A stretch of 64,000 bases of DNA from Muribaculaceae bacterium (GCA_022510425.1 JAFLTO010000002.1:124001-188000), one strand, 5' to 3'; counted from the stretch's first letter, positions 1 to 8,566 are shown. Notes: a model not told the origin generated them from the letters alone. Numbers and translations are program-made.

Positions 1-189
1 TGAGAAAACATCCATTTGAGTCACATTGAGCTGACGTTCTTCAAGAATGTATGGATTCATGTAGTCAGCCCTCGGATAAGAGGCCGTGATTCCCGGATTT
101 GTGATATTGACATGTTTTACATAACTGTCGAATTCGCTTGAACTTACGCCTAAGTGGTTCACTGCGAAATTTCTAAAATCTTTTTGCAT
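1..189 (-). CDS. clpP: ATP-dependent Clp protease proteolytic subunit ClpP, N-terminal part (cut by window edge)
   Basis: Reading the minus strand from the ATG at 187-189 gives 63 open residues up to the window edge. They begin MQKDFRNFAV and include NPYILEERQLNVTQMDVFS, which is the segment that opens the folded part of Bacteroidetes ClpP proteins. ClpP is the serine peptidase ring that degrades unfolded proteins fed to it by ClpX or ClpA-type ATPases in the cytoplasm. The catalytic Ser, His and Asp lie beyond the window. It sits downstream of trigger factor on the same strand, which matches the common tig-clpP-clpX order. A roughly 20-residue N-terminal extension before the conserved part is normal in this phylum. 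The identification rests on remembered family sequence and gene order. Confidence 0.88.
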   Translation of the reverse strand, partial: MQKDFRNFAVNHLGVSSSEFDSYVKHVNITNPGITASYPRADYMNPYILEERQLNVTQMDVFS

Positions 190-269
190 GTATATTGTGT
201 ATTTGTTTTATTGCGATTGACAAGTAAAGTTGCTAACTATAAATTAAATTTACCATTTAAACTTTACAT

Positions 270-348
270 TTTCATTTGGCAAAAATTATGCCAAATGAAA
301 AGAGGTTCAATCTTTGGCTGTTTATTTAACCAAGATTGAACCCCTTTT
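270..348. promoter_or_regulatory. Two adjacent hairpins in the tig-clpP spacer
   Basis: A perfect 12-bp stem is formed by 270-281 and 289-300 with a 7-nt loop. Directly beside it, 304-317 pairs with 330-342 (GGTTCAATC with GATTGAACC, one extra T), flanked by AAAAG and CTTTT that also pair. In the direction of tig-clpP transcription the larger hairpin comes first and is followed by a TTTTCATTT run, so it could terminate or attenuate transcription between the two genes. The rest of 190-468 is AT-rich and shows nothing else. Confidence 0.6.
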
Positions 349-468
349 ATTGTATCATTTCCCCCAATTTCAAAAGAACCGGGATTCTATGTTGTGTTTG
401 GAGAAATTAGTGAAATTTGAAATGTCTTTACTACTTTTAATTCAAATTCAAACTTTCAATTTTTTATT

Positions 469-1815
469 TCAAGCATAAAGTTTTCTGAAATCGTCAATAG
501 AAAGTTCTTTGTTATCCAAAGTGACATTCTCCTTGATTGTTTCAAAAATTTTCTTGTTCAAGGCATTTCTTTCAAATGTGTCATGGTTCTTTTGATCCTT
601 CATCACTTCCTGGGCATAATGTTCGATAATGCCTTCTGTAAGTGAAGCGGGACCATATTGGCTCAATTGACGATATACCGCGATACGAGCTTCGTTCATC
701 AAGTCATCGTTTGATACTTCAATGTTGAATTTAGCTACGATATCATCTTTTGCAAGATCCCAAACAAGTTGAGGACGAATCTTCACAAATTCTTCATCGA
801 TGTTTTCAGCTGTCAGTTGTTCGTTTTGTTGCATGAGGAAATGTTTGAGCACCTCTTCCGGTAGTTCAACATTACCCAATGATTTTTCAACAACATTTCT
901 TGCATCGATAGAGAAACGGAAATCTGATTCAGCTTTCAATTGATCCTTGATAAGATCTTTCACTGCCGCCTTTAATTCTTCTTCATTGTGAGCTTTGTCT
1001 TTACCCACTGCATTGTCGAAGAATTCCTGATCAAGATCAGCCGGTTTCAACACGATAATTTCCTTTATTTCAAAATTGAAATCGCCTTTATGATTTTCAA
1101 CATCACTCTTGTCGATATTGAGCATAGAAGACATCTCTGTGACATTGCTGTTGCATGAGGCAGCAGGGTTGAACACCACAACATCTCCCGGGTGCTTGCC
1201 CTCGAAAAGCTTCTTCTGTTCTTCGCTTGTGAAATGTATTGGAGCGAGTATGCCGTTATCTACCACAATACCATCTTCCTTAACACTGCCATCAGGATTC
1301 AACTCACTTATCACACCCTTGATCACGGCATCCGGTTCGGTTTCTTCACCCGGTCCCTGAACACCAAATCTTTTACGGAGAGCTGTTATTTCCTGATCCA
1401 CCATTTCATCTGTCACCGCAATAGTATAGTAAGGGATCTTCACGTCCTTGCCGATCTTAACGTCAAGTTCAGGAGCCAAACCCACTTTAAATTTGAAAGT
1501 GAATTCAGTTTCTCCATCTTTCAATTCATTCTCTTTATCAGGAACAGGCTGGCCAAGAACCCTTAGTTTGTTATCTCTTATGTAATTATATACAGAGTCG
1601 ACGATTTCACGGTTCACTACATCATATTTCACAGCTGTGCCGTATTTCTTCTCAAGAAGACCCATTGGAACATGGCCTGCGCGGAATCCCGGTTCCGGAC
1701 GGTTCTTACCAATCTCTTTCAATTGCTTCTTTACTTTGTCGGCATAATCCTTTTCCTCCAAAGTGATTGTCAATTCTCCATTGACATTGTCAAGTTTTTT
1801 AAACTCTACGTTCAT
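469..1815 (-). CDS. tig: Trigger factor
   Basis: This 448-residue protein is the ribosome-associated chaperone that meets nascent chains at the exit tunnel. Residues 43-50 read GFRAGHVP, the ribosome-binding signature (usually GFRxGKxP, so His replaces Lys here). The middle part, about 150-250, corresponds to the FKBP-like domain but is divergent, as is usual in Bacteroidetes. The rest is the helical, SurA-like substrate-binding arm. The length fits the family (about 430-450). It lies upstream of clpP in the same direction, pairing folding with degradation. A promoter of the TAnnTTTG type lies just upstream. The start at 1815 is the only ATG ahead of the conserved N-terminal strand. Confidence 0.95.
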   Translation of the reverse strand: MNVEFKKLDNVNGELTITLEEKDYADKVKKQLKEIGKNRPEPGFRAGHVPMGLLEKKYGTAVKYDVVNREIVDSVYNYIRDNKLRVLGQPVPDKENELKDGETEFTFKFKVGLAPELDVKIGKDVKIPYYTIAVTDEMVDQEITALRKRFGVQGPGEETEPDAVIKGVISELNPDGSVKEDGIVVDNGILAPIHFTSEEQKKLFEGKHPGDVVVFNPAASCNSNVTEMSSMLNIDKSDVENHKGDFNFEIKEIIVLKPADLDQEFFDNAVGKDKAHNEEELKAAVKDLIKDQLKAESDFRFSIDARNVVEKSLGNVELPEEVLKHFLMQQNEQLTAENIDEEFVKIRPQLVWDLAKDDIVAKFNIEVSNDDLMNEARIAVYRQLSQYGPASLTEGIIEHYAQEVMKDQKNHDTFERNALNKKIFETIKENVTLDNKELSIDDFRKLYA

Positions 1816-1852
1816 ATATTTAGTTCTTAAGTTTTTTATTTTTGTGCGAATG

Positions 1853-1883
1853 CAAAGTTATTTAAAAAACAACTCTCCAACAA
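1853..1883 (-). promoter_or_regulatory. Promoter for tig
   Basis: On the minus strand, TAACTTTG (1853-1860) matches the Bacteroidetes -7 box TAnnTTTG. A TTTG lies 20 nt upstream of it (CAAA on the plus strand from 1881). Confidence 0.6.
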
Positions 1884-1912
1884 ATATGGTTTAAGTCACA
1901 CTTATCCGGTAA

Positions 1913-3217
1913 TTAAGTCCAAAAGGTTTTGAATACTTTCACCATATCAATATGGTCACTCACCCCGGCTGTCTCAACTGCCGAATGCATAGCCCAGATA
2001 GCTGAGCCCACATCCACTCCTTTGAAGTCTAATTGGGAGGTAAGAATATTACCGAGAGTAGAACCTCCTGCCACATCAGAATGGTTAACAAACATTTGGT
2101 AGTTTACACCGGCTTTAGTACACAATTCCTTAAAGATTGCGGCTCCAACGGAATCTGTCATATACTTGCAGTTGGAATTTATTTTTATCACCGGACCTCC
2201 TCCTATCACAGGGTGATTAGTTGGATCATATTTCTCATAATAATTGGGATGCCAAGCATGAGCATCATCCGCAGATATCATAAATGAATTAGCCACGCCT
2301 ACATAGAAATCCTCCTTAGAGCCACCCAAGCGGTCACAAATTCTTTCCATCATATCCCTTAGAACGGGGGAAGCGGCTCCCTGACGTGTGCCTGAGCCTG
2401 TTTCTTCATTATCAAAAACTGCAAGTATCCTTATGTTGTCGGATTCATCGTCACAAGTAGCAAGCATTGCCTCAAGACCTGCGAAAGCCATCGACAGATC
2501 ATCTATTCTTCCTGATTCTATATATTCATTGTTCAATCCGCACAATTGAGGTTTTATATAAGGATAAAGACTTATCTCATAGTCCAATATCTCTTGAGGA
2601 TTCACCCCACATTCTTTGGCCACGGCTGAAAGCAGAATACCTTTACCCTGCTGAGCCATCCTTATAGTGGCAGCATCAAAATAGCCTATCACAGGTTTCA
2701 TATCCTTCTGAACCGAAATCGGGTTCCCTTCATTCACCTGACGGTTGAAATGTATGGCCAAATGTGGTATAACCGCAACAGGTCTTCTAAGATCAAATAT
2801 GATTTCCCTTGGATTCAAAGGATCATCACTCTTGACAGTGATTCTTCCCGACATGGAAAGTGGCCTGTCAAACCATGTATATAAAATTCCCCCTCCATAT
2901 TTCTCTACATTCAAGGAGACTACACCTCCGTCACCATAAATTTCCGGATGAGGCTTCAATCTCAGGCATGGACTGTCGGAATGGGCAGCGATTAAAAGAG
3001 AGCCGTTTTTAAATGAAGATAACCCTTTGCCGGTGGTGAAGGCAAAAACTGCACTGCCGTTCTTCACCATATAATATTTTCCTCCGGGGTGGATATCCCA
3101 TTCTTCATTTTGTTTTATCTCCTTGAAACCTCCGGCTTTCAATTCATCTATTATAGTTTTGGCAGCAAGAAAATTACATGTGGATTTTTCAAGCCAGTTC
3201 AATAATCTCTCAATCAT
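1913..3217 (-). CDS. M18 family aminopeptidase (aspartyl aminopeptidase-like)
   Basis: This 434-residue protein has the full length and motif set of M18 zinc aminopeptidases, cytosolic dodecamers that remove N-terminal residues, often acidic ones. Visible motifs are AAHSDSPCLRLKP (metal ligand His79 with Asp81), RIDDLSMAF (Asp239/240), FDNEETGSGT (Glu271/272), a Ser-Ala-Asp-Asp-Ala-His segment (317-320) and MHSAVET (His411). It is the last gene of the yicC-gmk-nadD-DUF5063 run. Its ATG overlaps the stop of DUF5063 by 4 nt, so translational coupling is likely. All expected ligands appear present, so it should be active. The exact substrate preference cannot be read from the sequence. Confidence 0.93.
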   Translation of the reverse strand: MIERLLNWLEKSTCNFLAAKTIIDELKAGGFKEIKQNEEWDIHPGGKYYMVKNGSAVFAFTTGKGLSSFKNGSLLIAAHSDSPCLRLKPHPEIYGDGGVVSLNVEKYGGGILYTWFDRPLSMSGRITVKSDDPLNPREIIFDLRRPVAVIPHLAIHFNRQVNEGNPISVQKDMKPVIGYFDAATIRMAQQGKGILLSAVAKECGVNPQEILDYEISLYPYIKPQLCGLNNEYIESGRIDDLSMAFAGLEAMLATCDDESDNIRILAVFDNEETGSGTRQGAASPVLRDMMERICDRLGGSKEDFYVGVANSFMISADDAHAWHPNYYEKYDPTNHPVIGGGPVIKINSNCKYMTDSVGAAIFKELCTKAGVNYQMFVNHSDVAGGSTLGNILTSQLDFKGVDVGSAIWAMHSAVETAGVSDHIDMVKVFKTFWT

Positions 3218-3735
3218 AAGTCATCTTCCTCCCTTAATCCGTATTTTATATTGTTCAGTGCTCTTAAAACATTACACAGCGTCTGGCTCCAATAATTTTC
3301 AAAGTCTTCCTTGCAGCTTATGAAGGCCTCCTCAAGTTGTGCGCCTTCAGAATCATGCACAACTGATATAAAATTGAAAAGCGGTTGATAAATATCGGCC
3401 AATCCTTCGGATATAGAAGCCGAAATCGGGGTTTCACTATATTTCATATCCACCTCAAAGGTTTCAAGAAATATATCGGAACCTCCCATCACTGAAGCTA
3501 TACCGTTTCTTATTTCTTCATACAGTCCCTCGTCGACATAGTCTGAGAAAAAATCCATTTCACCCAAGGAAATTGTCGCGGATAAATCAAAGAAATTCCA
3601 ATATATCCTCGGTAGAAGATCCAACATTCTGTCAGTGAATTCTATCTTGGTATATTGTGTCACGTCCTGACATGTTTCGCAATAATCTTTCGACATGGAA
3701 ACTATATCGAGCAACCTGTTTGTGTCGTTTTTCAT
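3214..3735 (-). CDS. DUF5063 domain-containing protein
   Basis: A 173-residue, mostly helical, soluble and acidic protein with no signal peptide or membrane segment. Its pattern (an early helix with SKDYCETC, then RMLDLLPRIYWNFFDL) resembles the DUF5063 family, which is common in Bacteroidetes and has no known function. It overlaps nadD by 4 nt upstream and the M18 peptidase by 4 nt downstream, so it is made as part of this operon. No catalytic motif is visible. The family name comes from recall and could be tested with a profile search. Confidence 0.75.
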   Translation of the reverse strand: MKNDTNRLLDIVSMSKDYCETCQDVTQYTKIEFTDRMLDLLPRIYWNFFDLSATISLGEMDFFSDYVDEGLYEEIRNGIASVMGGSDIFLETFEVDMKYSETPISASISEGLADIYQPLFNFISVVHDSEGAQLEEAFISCKEDFENYWSQTLCNVLRALNNIKYGLREEDDL

Positions 3736-4304
3736 TTATAGAGTTTATTTTCTTTAATATATTCTGAAACAGCCACCGGTACAAAATAGTTTATATCCCA
3801 CCCGGATGAGATATATTCTCTTACCAATGAAGAAGACACTCCAAATTCGGGTGCTCCGTTTAAAAAAATCATTCCGTCGGGTTCAATTTCTGGCATTCCA
3901 TAACCGGGACGAGGATACACAATCAATCCAAATTCTTTTTGAATTTTCAAATAATTTCTCCAATTATGGAAATTTTGTAGGCTGTCGCTCCCGATAATTA
4001 TTTTAAATTCATCTTGAGGATACCTTCTTTTTAATTCCAACAATGTATCATATGTGTATGATGGAGAAGGCATTGTCATTTCAATATCTGTAACCTTTAC
4101 ATTTCTGCAATTAAAGGCCACAAGCCTTGCCATAGAGAGACGATCGGAGTCGGAAGCGATTGTTGTATGTTCCTTAAGAGGATTTCGACGGCTCACCATA
4201 ATCCAGACCTCATCAACAACATTGCATTGAGATACAAAATTTGCCACCATCGCATGCCCTGTGTGTATGGGATCAAAGCTCCCACCGTAGATACCTACTG
4301 TCAT
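3732..4304 (-). CDS. nadD: Nicotinate-nucleotide adenylyltransferase
   Basis: This 190-residue enzyme transfers AMP from ATP to nicotinate mononucleotide, giving deamido-NAD on the route to NAD. The nucleotidyltransferase signature GGSFDPIHTGH is at residues 7-17, with the two catalytic His at 14 and 17. The second signature, SSSLVREYI, equivalent to the ISSTxxR motif, is near residue 157. The length is typical. The start at 4304 is fixed by its 4-nt ATGA overlap with the gmk stop. The next gene again overlaps by 4 nt. Confidence 0.95.
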   Translation of the reverse strand: MTVGIYGGSFDPIHTGHAMVANFVSQCNVVDEVWIMVSRRNPLKEHTTIASDSDRLSMARLVAFNCRNVKVTDIEMTMPSPSYTYDTLLELKRRYPQDEFKIIIGSDSLQNFHNWRNYLKIQKEFGLIVYPRPGYGMPEIEPDGMIFLNGAPEFGVSSSLVREYISSGWDINYFVPVAVSEYIKENKLYK

Positions 4305-4882
4305 TGGTTGATAAAGGATCGGATTTGAGTTTCAACTTCTTTCACAGCCTTGCCAAGATCGTCATTGATCACTACAATATCAAATTTATCGGCGAAACTC
4401 ATTTCATATTCTGATTTCTGAAGCCGCTTCCCGATTGTCTCTTCGGTGTCCGTGCCCCTGTTTCTTAATCTTTGTTCCAATATTTCTTTGCTTGGAGGCA
4501 TTATGAAAATGGTAAGCACCTCTTTTCCATAACGATTCTTTATGTTAATCCCCCCTTTTACGTCAACATCCATAATTAGATTATTACCGGCACCCGTGAT
4601 TCTTTCCACCTCGCTCACCAGTGTGCCGTAACAAACCCCGGCATACACCTCTTCCCATTCCACGAATTTACCTTTTTCCACACTGTCCTTGAATTCAGCT
4701 TCGGTCATAAAGAAATACTCTTTCCCATGTTTTTCTTCTCCACGCGGCTTACGACTCGTGGCAGATATAGAGAATCCAAGTTTTAAGTCACTTTTTTTCA
4801 TCAATTCCCCTATGATGGTGGATTTTCCGCTTCCGGAGGGTGCGGAGAGCACGATTATCTTTCCTTTTTTTGGATTTTCCAT
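4301..4882 (-). CDS. gmk: Guanylate kinase
   Basis: This enzyme phosphorylates GMP to GDP with ATP. It starts at the ATG at 4880-4882, giving 193 residues, and shares one base with the yicC stop (TGATG). A GTG three bases upstream is possible but less likely. The P-loop APSGSGKST is at residues 14-22. The GMP-binding region follows (SRKPRGEEKHGKEYFF), then the lid region (EQRLRNRGTDTEE). Its neighbour yicC is a frequent partner in many bacteria. It converts the GMP made by the guaB-guaA end of the purine cluster in this window. Confidence 0.95.
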   Translation of the reverse strand: MENPKKGKIIVLSAPSGSGKSTIIGELMKKSDLKLGFSISATSRKPRGEEKHGKEYFFMTEAEFKDSVEKGKFVEWEEVYAGVCYGTLVSEVERITGAGNNLIMDVDVKGGINIKNRYGKEVLTIFIMPPSKEILEQRLRNRGTDTEETIGKRLQKSEYEMSFADKFDIVVINDDLGKAVKEVETQIRSFINQ

Positions 4883-5769
4883 CACAATACGTTTAGAACC
4901 TGTTCCTTTATCTGCTCAAGTTCATCCTTCATCATCACCACAAGTTTCTGCATCTCTGCATCATTAGATTTTGAACCCAAGGTGTTGATTTCGCGCCCTA
5001 TTTCCTGACTTATGAAACCTAATTTCTTACCTTTACCCACAACCTGGGTCTCATCAGGCTCGCCCAAAGTCTCTTCAAAATAATTCAGATGGCTTCTAAG
5101 TCTTTGTTTCTCTTCCGTCACATCTAATTTCTCAATATAGAATATCATCTCCTGTTCGAGTCTGCCACGGTCGATCTCAACGGCCTGAAGCTTTGAAAGC
5201 TGTTGCTCCAATTTTTCACGTATCTTGTTTATCCTTTCAGTCTCAAATTTCTCTGTATGAGCCAAATATTCCCTTATCCTTTCAATTTTAGAAAAGAAAA
5301 ATTCATAGAGACCTCTTCCCTCTTGCATTCGATATTCTATAAAATTATTCACAGCTTCCAAGGATACCTTTGTTAAAATCTCTTTTTCTTCATCGTCAGC
5401 CTCCGGTGCGTGTGATACCATTGACTCGGGCAATCGTAGCAATACCGACACAAGATCTTTAGGTTCGGGAAGATCCAAATCAGTCATCAACTCTTCTATC
5501 TGGGTTTTATATCCGCTAATAACATCCTTATTGAACTTCATCGGAGTGACACCTTTTAGATTTTCATATGTCACCGTTATTTCCACTTTTCCCCTTTCTA
5601 AAACCGGTGAGAGCCGATTTCTCAGATTTGTTTCCTGTTCACGGAAAACCGCCGGCAATCTGAGGGTCAAATCCAATTGTTTACTATTTACCGATTTTAT
5701 CTCTACCGTTATTTTAAATTTTTCATTGGCAAAACTTTTTTTGCCATACCCTGTCATGGAAGCTATCAT
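4882..5769 (-). CDS. YicC family protein (DUF1732), putative endoribonuclease
   Basis: The start was moved to the ATG at 5767-5769, giving 295 residues that begin MIASMTGYGKKSF, the standard YicC N-terminus. The 14 codons upstream overlap the promoter. The C-terminal DUF1732 signature is clear (EINTLGSKSNDAEMQKLV). A long charged helical stretch with coiled-coil character fills residues 150-260. E. coli YicC is reported to act as an endoribonuclease affecting small-RNA turnover; that role is inferred here by homology only. It is the first gene of a five-gene operon with gmk, nadD, DUF5063 and the M18 peptidase, with which all junctions overlap. Confidence 0.92.
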   Translation of the reverse strand: MIASMTGYGKKSFANEKFKITVEIKSVNSKQLDLTLRLPAVFREQETNLRNRLSPVLERGKVEITVTYENLKGVTPMKFNKDVISGYKTQIEELMTDLDLPEPKDLVSVLLRLPESMVSHAPEADDEEKEILTKVSLEAVNNFIEYRMQEGRGLYEFFFSKIERIREYLAHTEKFETERINKIREKLEQQLSKLQAVEIDRGRLEQEMIFYIEKLDVTEEKQRLRSHLNYFEETLGEPDETQVVGKGKKLGFISQEIGREINTLGSKSNDAEMQKLVVMMKDELEQIKEQVLNVL

Positions 5770-5791
5770 ACGAATCTTTCTGATTTTACTG

Positions 5792-5822
5792 CAAAAATAA
5801 CTAAAAAACAATCAATATTCAA
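5792..5822 (-). promoter_or_regulatory. Promoter for the yicC-gmk-nadD operon
   Basis: On the minus strand TATTTTTG (5792-5799) fits TAnnTTTG, with TTG 20 nt upstream (CAA on plus at 5820-5822). It lies 23 nt before the chosen yicC start, which supports that start. Confidence 0.6.
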
Positions 5823-5843
5823 TTCATAAGCGGAATTGACTTA

Positions 5844-5874
5844 TTGGATATCCCATTTTTTTTGATTAGTTTTG
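5844..5874 (+). promoter_or_regulatory. Promoter for the phosphohexomutase gene
   Basis: TTG at 5844-5846, 20 nt, then TAGTTTTG at 5867-5874. The leader to the ATG at 5920 is about 40 nt. An in-frame ATG-like extension from 5872 would lie inside the -7 box, so it was not used as the start. Confidence 0.6.
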
Positions 5875-5919
5875 CCTTTATCATTAAGAAAACCAAAAAT
5901 CTCTAAATACAACAGAATT

Positions 5920-7668
5920 ATGGACAACCAAGAACTCTTGAAAGAGGTGAAGGCGAAGGCTGAAAAATGGCTCTCGCCGCAGTATGACGAGGAAACTCGT
6001 AAAGCCGTGCAAGCTTTGCTCGATAATGAAGATCCAACTGCTTTAATCGATGCTTTCTATAAGGATCTTGAATTCGGTACCGGTGGTCTTCGCGGTATTA
6101 TGGGAGCAGGAAGCAACCGTATGAACATTTACACTGTAGGAGCCGCAACCCAAGGTTTGGCCAATTACCTCAACCATTGTTTCAAGGATGAACCTCAAAT
6201 TTCTGTTGTTATAGGTCACGATGTCAGAAACAATTCAAGAAAATTTGCTGAACTTGCTGCCGACATATTCTCAGCCAACGGTATTAAAGTTTACCTTTTC
6301 GACGCATGCCGTCCCGTGCCGGAAATTTCTTATGCTATCCGCAAACTTGGCTGCAACAGCGGCGTGATGGTCACGGCAAGCCACAACCCGAAAGAGTATA
6401 ACGGTTATAAGGCTTATTGGAGTGACGGAGCTCAGATGATCGCTCCCCATGATGTGGAAACTATAGCTTATGTCAATGCCATCACTTCAGTGGATATGAT
6501 CAAGTTCACTCCCAACAAAGACCTCATCGAAATTATTGGCAAGGATGTAGACAATATGTATCTTGACGACATCAAGACCCTTAGTCTTTCACCTGATGCC
6601 ATTAAGCGTCACCATGACATGAAGATCGTTTACACTCCTATTCATGGCACAGGTTCTATGCTCGTTTTCGACTCACTAAAAAAATGGGGATTCGATAATG
6701 TCATTCATGTGCCTGAACAAGATGTGCAAAGTGGTGACTTCCCTACAGTGGATTCTCCAAACCCTGAAAATTCCGAGGCCATGGCTATGGGAATAGCAAA
6801 AGCTTTGGAAACCGGAGCAAGTCTCGTTCTTGCTTCCGACCCCGATTCCGACCGTATTGGTCTTGTAGTGCGTGACAGCAAGGGAAATTACCAGCTGGTA
6901 AACGGAAACCAGATTGTTATGATCTTCCTTTACTATCTCATCACACGCAACCGCGAACTCGGCAAACTCACAGGGCGTGAATATTGTGTTAAAACTATCG
7001 TTACAACAGAAACAATCAAGAGAATTGCCGAAGCCAATCAAGTTAAATGCTTCGATTGCTTCACAGGCTTCAAATGGATTGCTGATGTGATGAGAAATAT
7101 GGAAGACCAAGGCCGTTATCTTGGTGGTGGTGAAGAAAGCTACGGGTTCCTCCCCGAGACTTTTGTAAGAGACAAGGATGCGGTTTCTTCAATCACTTTG
7201 ATGTGTGAGATTGCAGCATGGGCTGCCGATCGTAACCTCACTCTTTACGATCTGCTGATTGATATTTACAATGAGTATGGCTTCTCTCGCGAGAAAGGCG
7301 TTAGCGTGGTTCGTCCCGGTAAATCAGGAGCTGATGAAATCGTGGCAATGATGAAAAACTTCCGTGAGAACCCACCAAAATCTCTTGCCGGAAGTCCTAT
7401 AGTGATTATCAAGGATTATGCGGATCTTAATTGCAAGAATCTCACCACAGGTGAAGTGTCTAAAATGAATTTCCCTACCACTTCAAACGTTCTTCAATTC
7501 TTCACTGAAGCAGGCGATAAAGTGTCGGTACGTCCTTCCGGCACAGAACCAAAGATAAAATTCTATGTAGAGGTGCGTGAAGACATGCCTTCAAAAGACA
7601 AATACGAAGACACTGTGGAAAAAGCAGAAGAGAAAATCAAGAAAGTGCTCGCAGACCTCGGTGTTTAA
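5920..7668 (+). CDS. Phospho-sugar mutase (phosphoglucomutase/phosphomannomutase family)
   Basis: This 582-residue enzyme belongs to the alpha-D-phosphohexomutases, which move phosphate between C1 and C6 of hexoses through a phosphoserine. The active-site loop VTASHNPKEYNGYK holds Ser154. The Mg loop DPDSDR is at 307-312. The sugar-binding loop GGGEESYGF is near residue 400, and the phosphate-binding loop RPSGTEPKIKFY near 545. The length matches the large bacterial group close to human PGM2 and B. subtilis PgcA. Substrate (glucose, mannose or pentose phosphate) cannot be fixed from sequence. It is transcribed alone, with its own promoter and a hairpin terminator. Confidence 0.93.
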   Translation: MDNQELLKEVKAKAEKWLSPQYDEETRKAVQALLDNEDPTALIDAFYKDLEFGTGGLRGIMGAGSNRMNIYTVGAATQGLANYLNHCFKDEPQISVVIGHDVRNNSRKFAELAADIFSANGIKVYLFDACRPVPEISYAIRKLGCNSGVMVTASHNPKEYNGYKAYWSDGAQMIAPHDVETIAYVNAITSVDMIKFTPNKDLIEIIGKDVDNMYLDDIKTLSLSPDAIKRHHDMKIVYTPIHGTGSMLVFDSLKKWGFDNVIHVPEQDVQSGDFPTVDSPNPENSEAMAMGIAKALETGASLVLASDPDSDRIGLVVRDSKGNYQLVNGNQIVMIFLYYLITRNRELGKLTGREYCVKTIVTTETIKRIAEANQVKCFDCFTGFKWIADVMRNMEDQGRYLGGGEESYGFLPETFVRDKDAVSSITLMCEIAAWAADRNLTLYDLLIDIYNEYGFSREKGVSVVRPGKSGADEIVAMMKNFRENPPKSLAGSPIVIIKDYADLNCKNLTTGEVSKMNFPTTSNVLQFFTEAGDKVSVRPSGTEPKIKFYVEVREDMPSKDKYEDTVEKAEEKIKKVLADLGV

Positions 7669-7691
7669 TAAAAAAATTCATACTGATAACG

Positions 7692-7713
7692 GAGGGGGCT
7701 TTCAAGCCTCCTC
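7692..7713 (+). terminator. Intrinsic terminator after the phosphohexomutase gene
   Basis: GAGGGGGC (7692-7699) pairs with GCCTCCTC (7706-7713), one G-T pair, 6-nt loop, followed by ATTGTTTATTG. Confidence 0.6.
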
Positions 7714-7717
7714 ATTG

Positions 7718-7753
7718 TTTATTGAAACTTTATGGTTTATTGAAACTTTATGG
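7718..7753 (+). repeat. 18-bp perfect tandem duplication over the next start codon
   Basis: TTTATTGAAACTTTATGG occurs twice back to back (7718-7735 and 7736-7753). Each copy contains an ATG. Only the second (7750) opens the downstream gene; the first runs into a TGA after three codons. Confidence 0.9.
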
Positions 7754-8313
7754 CAAAAATATCTTGGAGACCCGGGACACAGATATATCCTCTGCCGGCA
7801 GTTATAGTTACCTGCGGAAATACCCCCGAGAATTGGAATATGCTCACCATAGCATGGACCGGCACAATTTGTTCCGACCCTGCAATGTGCTACATTTCAG
7901 TAAGACCTGAAAGGGCTTCCTACCCTCTAATTGTAGAGAATATGGAATACACAATCAATCTTACAACCGTCAAAATGGCTTTCGCAACTGATTGGGTAGG
8001 TGTGAGATCGGGAAGAGAATATAATAAATGGGGAAAGACGGGTCTGACTCCTGTTCCCGGTGAAAAAGTGGCTTCGCCCACTATTAAGGAATCACCATTG
8101 AGCATTGAATGCAGAGTGAAAGAAATAATCAAACTTGGCACTCACGATATGTTCATTTCAGATGTGTTGAATGTGAGGGTTGATTCAGAATTTATGGATG
8201 ATACGGGTAAATTCAATCTTGAAAAAGCCGGTCTTATTGCCTATAGCCATGGACATTATTTTTCTCTCGGAGAAATTATTGGCAAATTCGGATTCTCTGT
8301 CAAAAAGAAATGA
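7750..8313 (+). CDS. Flavin reductase family protein (FMN-binding split barrel)
   Basis: A 187-residue soluble protein resembling flavoredoxin-like flavin reductases, which bind FMN and pass electrons from NAD(P)H or other donors. Typical features are the opening PLPAVIVTCG strand, NMLTIAWTGTICSDP at about residues 30-45 (FMN-binding loop), ISVRPERASYPLI at about 48-60 and FAINLTT-like VEYTINLTT. The length fits the family. The start at 7750 is the second ATG of an 18-bp duplication. The gene stands alone between a terminator and the hemerythrin promoter. The physiological partner is unknown. Confidence 0.85.
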   Translation: MAKISWRPGTQIYPLPAVIVTCGNTPENWNMLTIAWTGTICSDPAMCYISVRPERASYPLIVENMEYTINLTTVKMAFATDWVGVRSGREYNKWGKTGLTPVPGEKVASPTIKESPLSIECRVKEIIKLGTHDMFISDVLNVRVDSEFMDDTGKFNLEKAGLIAYSHGHYFSLGEIIGKFGFSVKKK

Positions 8314-8412
8314 TACAATTTCACGATAGATCCCTGCCATTACCCGTCTATAAAATTACTTTACTAACCATATTCGGGTAATATTACCTCAAGAATTACC
8401 TAAATTTAGGGA

Positions 8413-8443
8413 TTGCTCCCCGAGGAATTCCATATTAATTTTG
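8413..8443 (+). promoter_or_regulatory. Promoter for the hemerythrin/LuxR gene pair
   Basis: TTG at 8413-8415, exactly 20 nt, then TAATTTTG at 8436-8443. The predicted leader to the ATG at 8567 is about 115 nt, long for this genome. Confidence 0.7.
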
Positions 8444-8520
8444 CATTGTGATTAGCAGATGCCATAATTCTCTGCAGATCCGTTTAGTTTTAGTTATTTT
8501 GAGTTAATTGAGAGATCCTT

Positions 8521-8545
8521 GGGATGCAACGTTAAGTTGCATTCC
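8521..8545 (+). promoter_or_regulatory. Leader hairpin before the hemerythrin gene
   Basis: GGGATGCAAC (8521-8530) pairs with GTTGCATTCC (8536-8545) over 10 bp with one G-T pair and a 5-nt loop. It ends 21 nt before the ATG and is followed by TTTCT, so it could be a weak attenuator or mask the start. Confidence 0.5.
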
Positions 8546-8566
8546 TTTCTCATCTTTAAAATGATT

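Noticed and set aside
154..339. 61-residue plus-strand frame
   Set aside because: Overlaps the clpP start and both spacer hairpins; no protein features.
8519..8566. Longer hemerythrin N-terminus from a TTG
   Set aside because: The extra codons cover a leader hairpin; MVKIREYN at 8567 is a better start.
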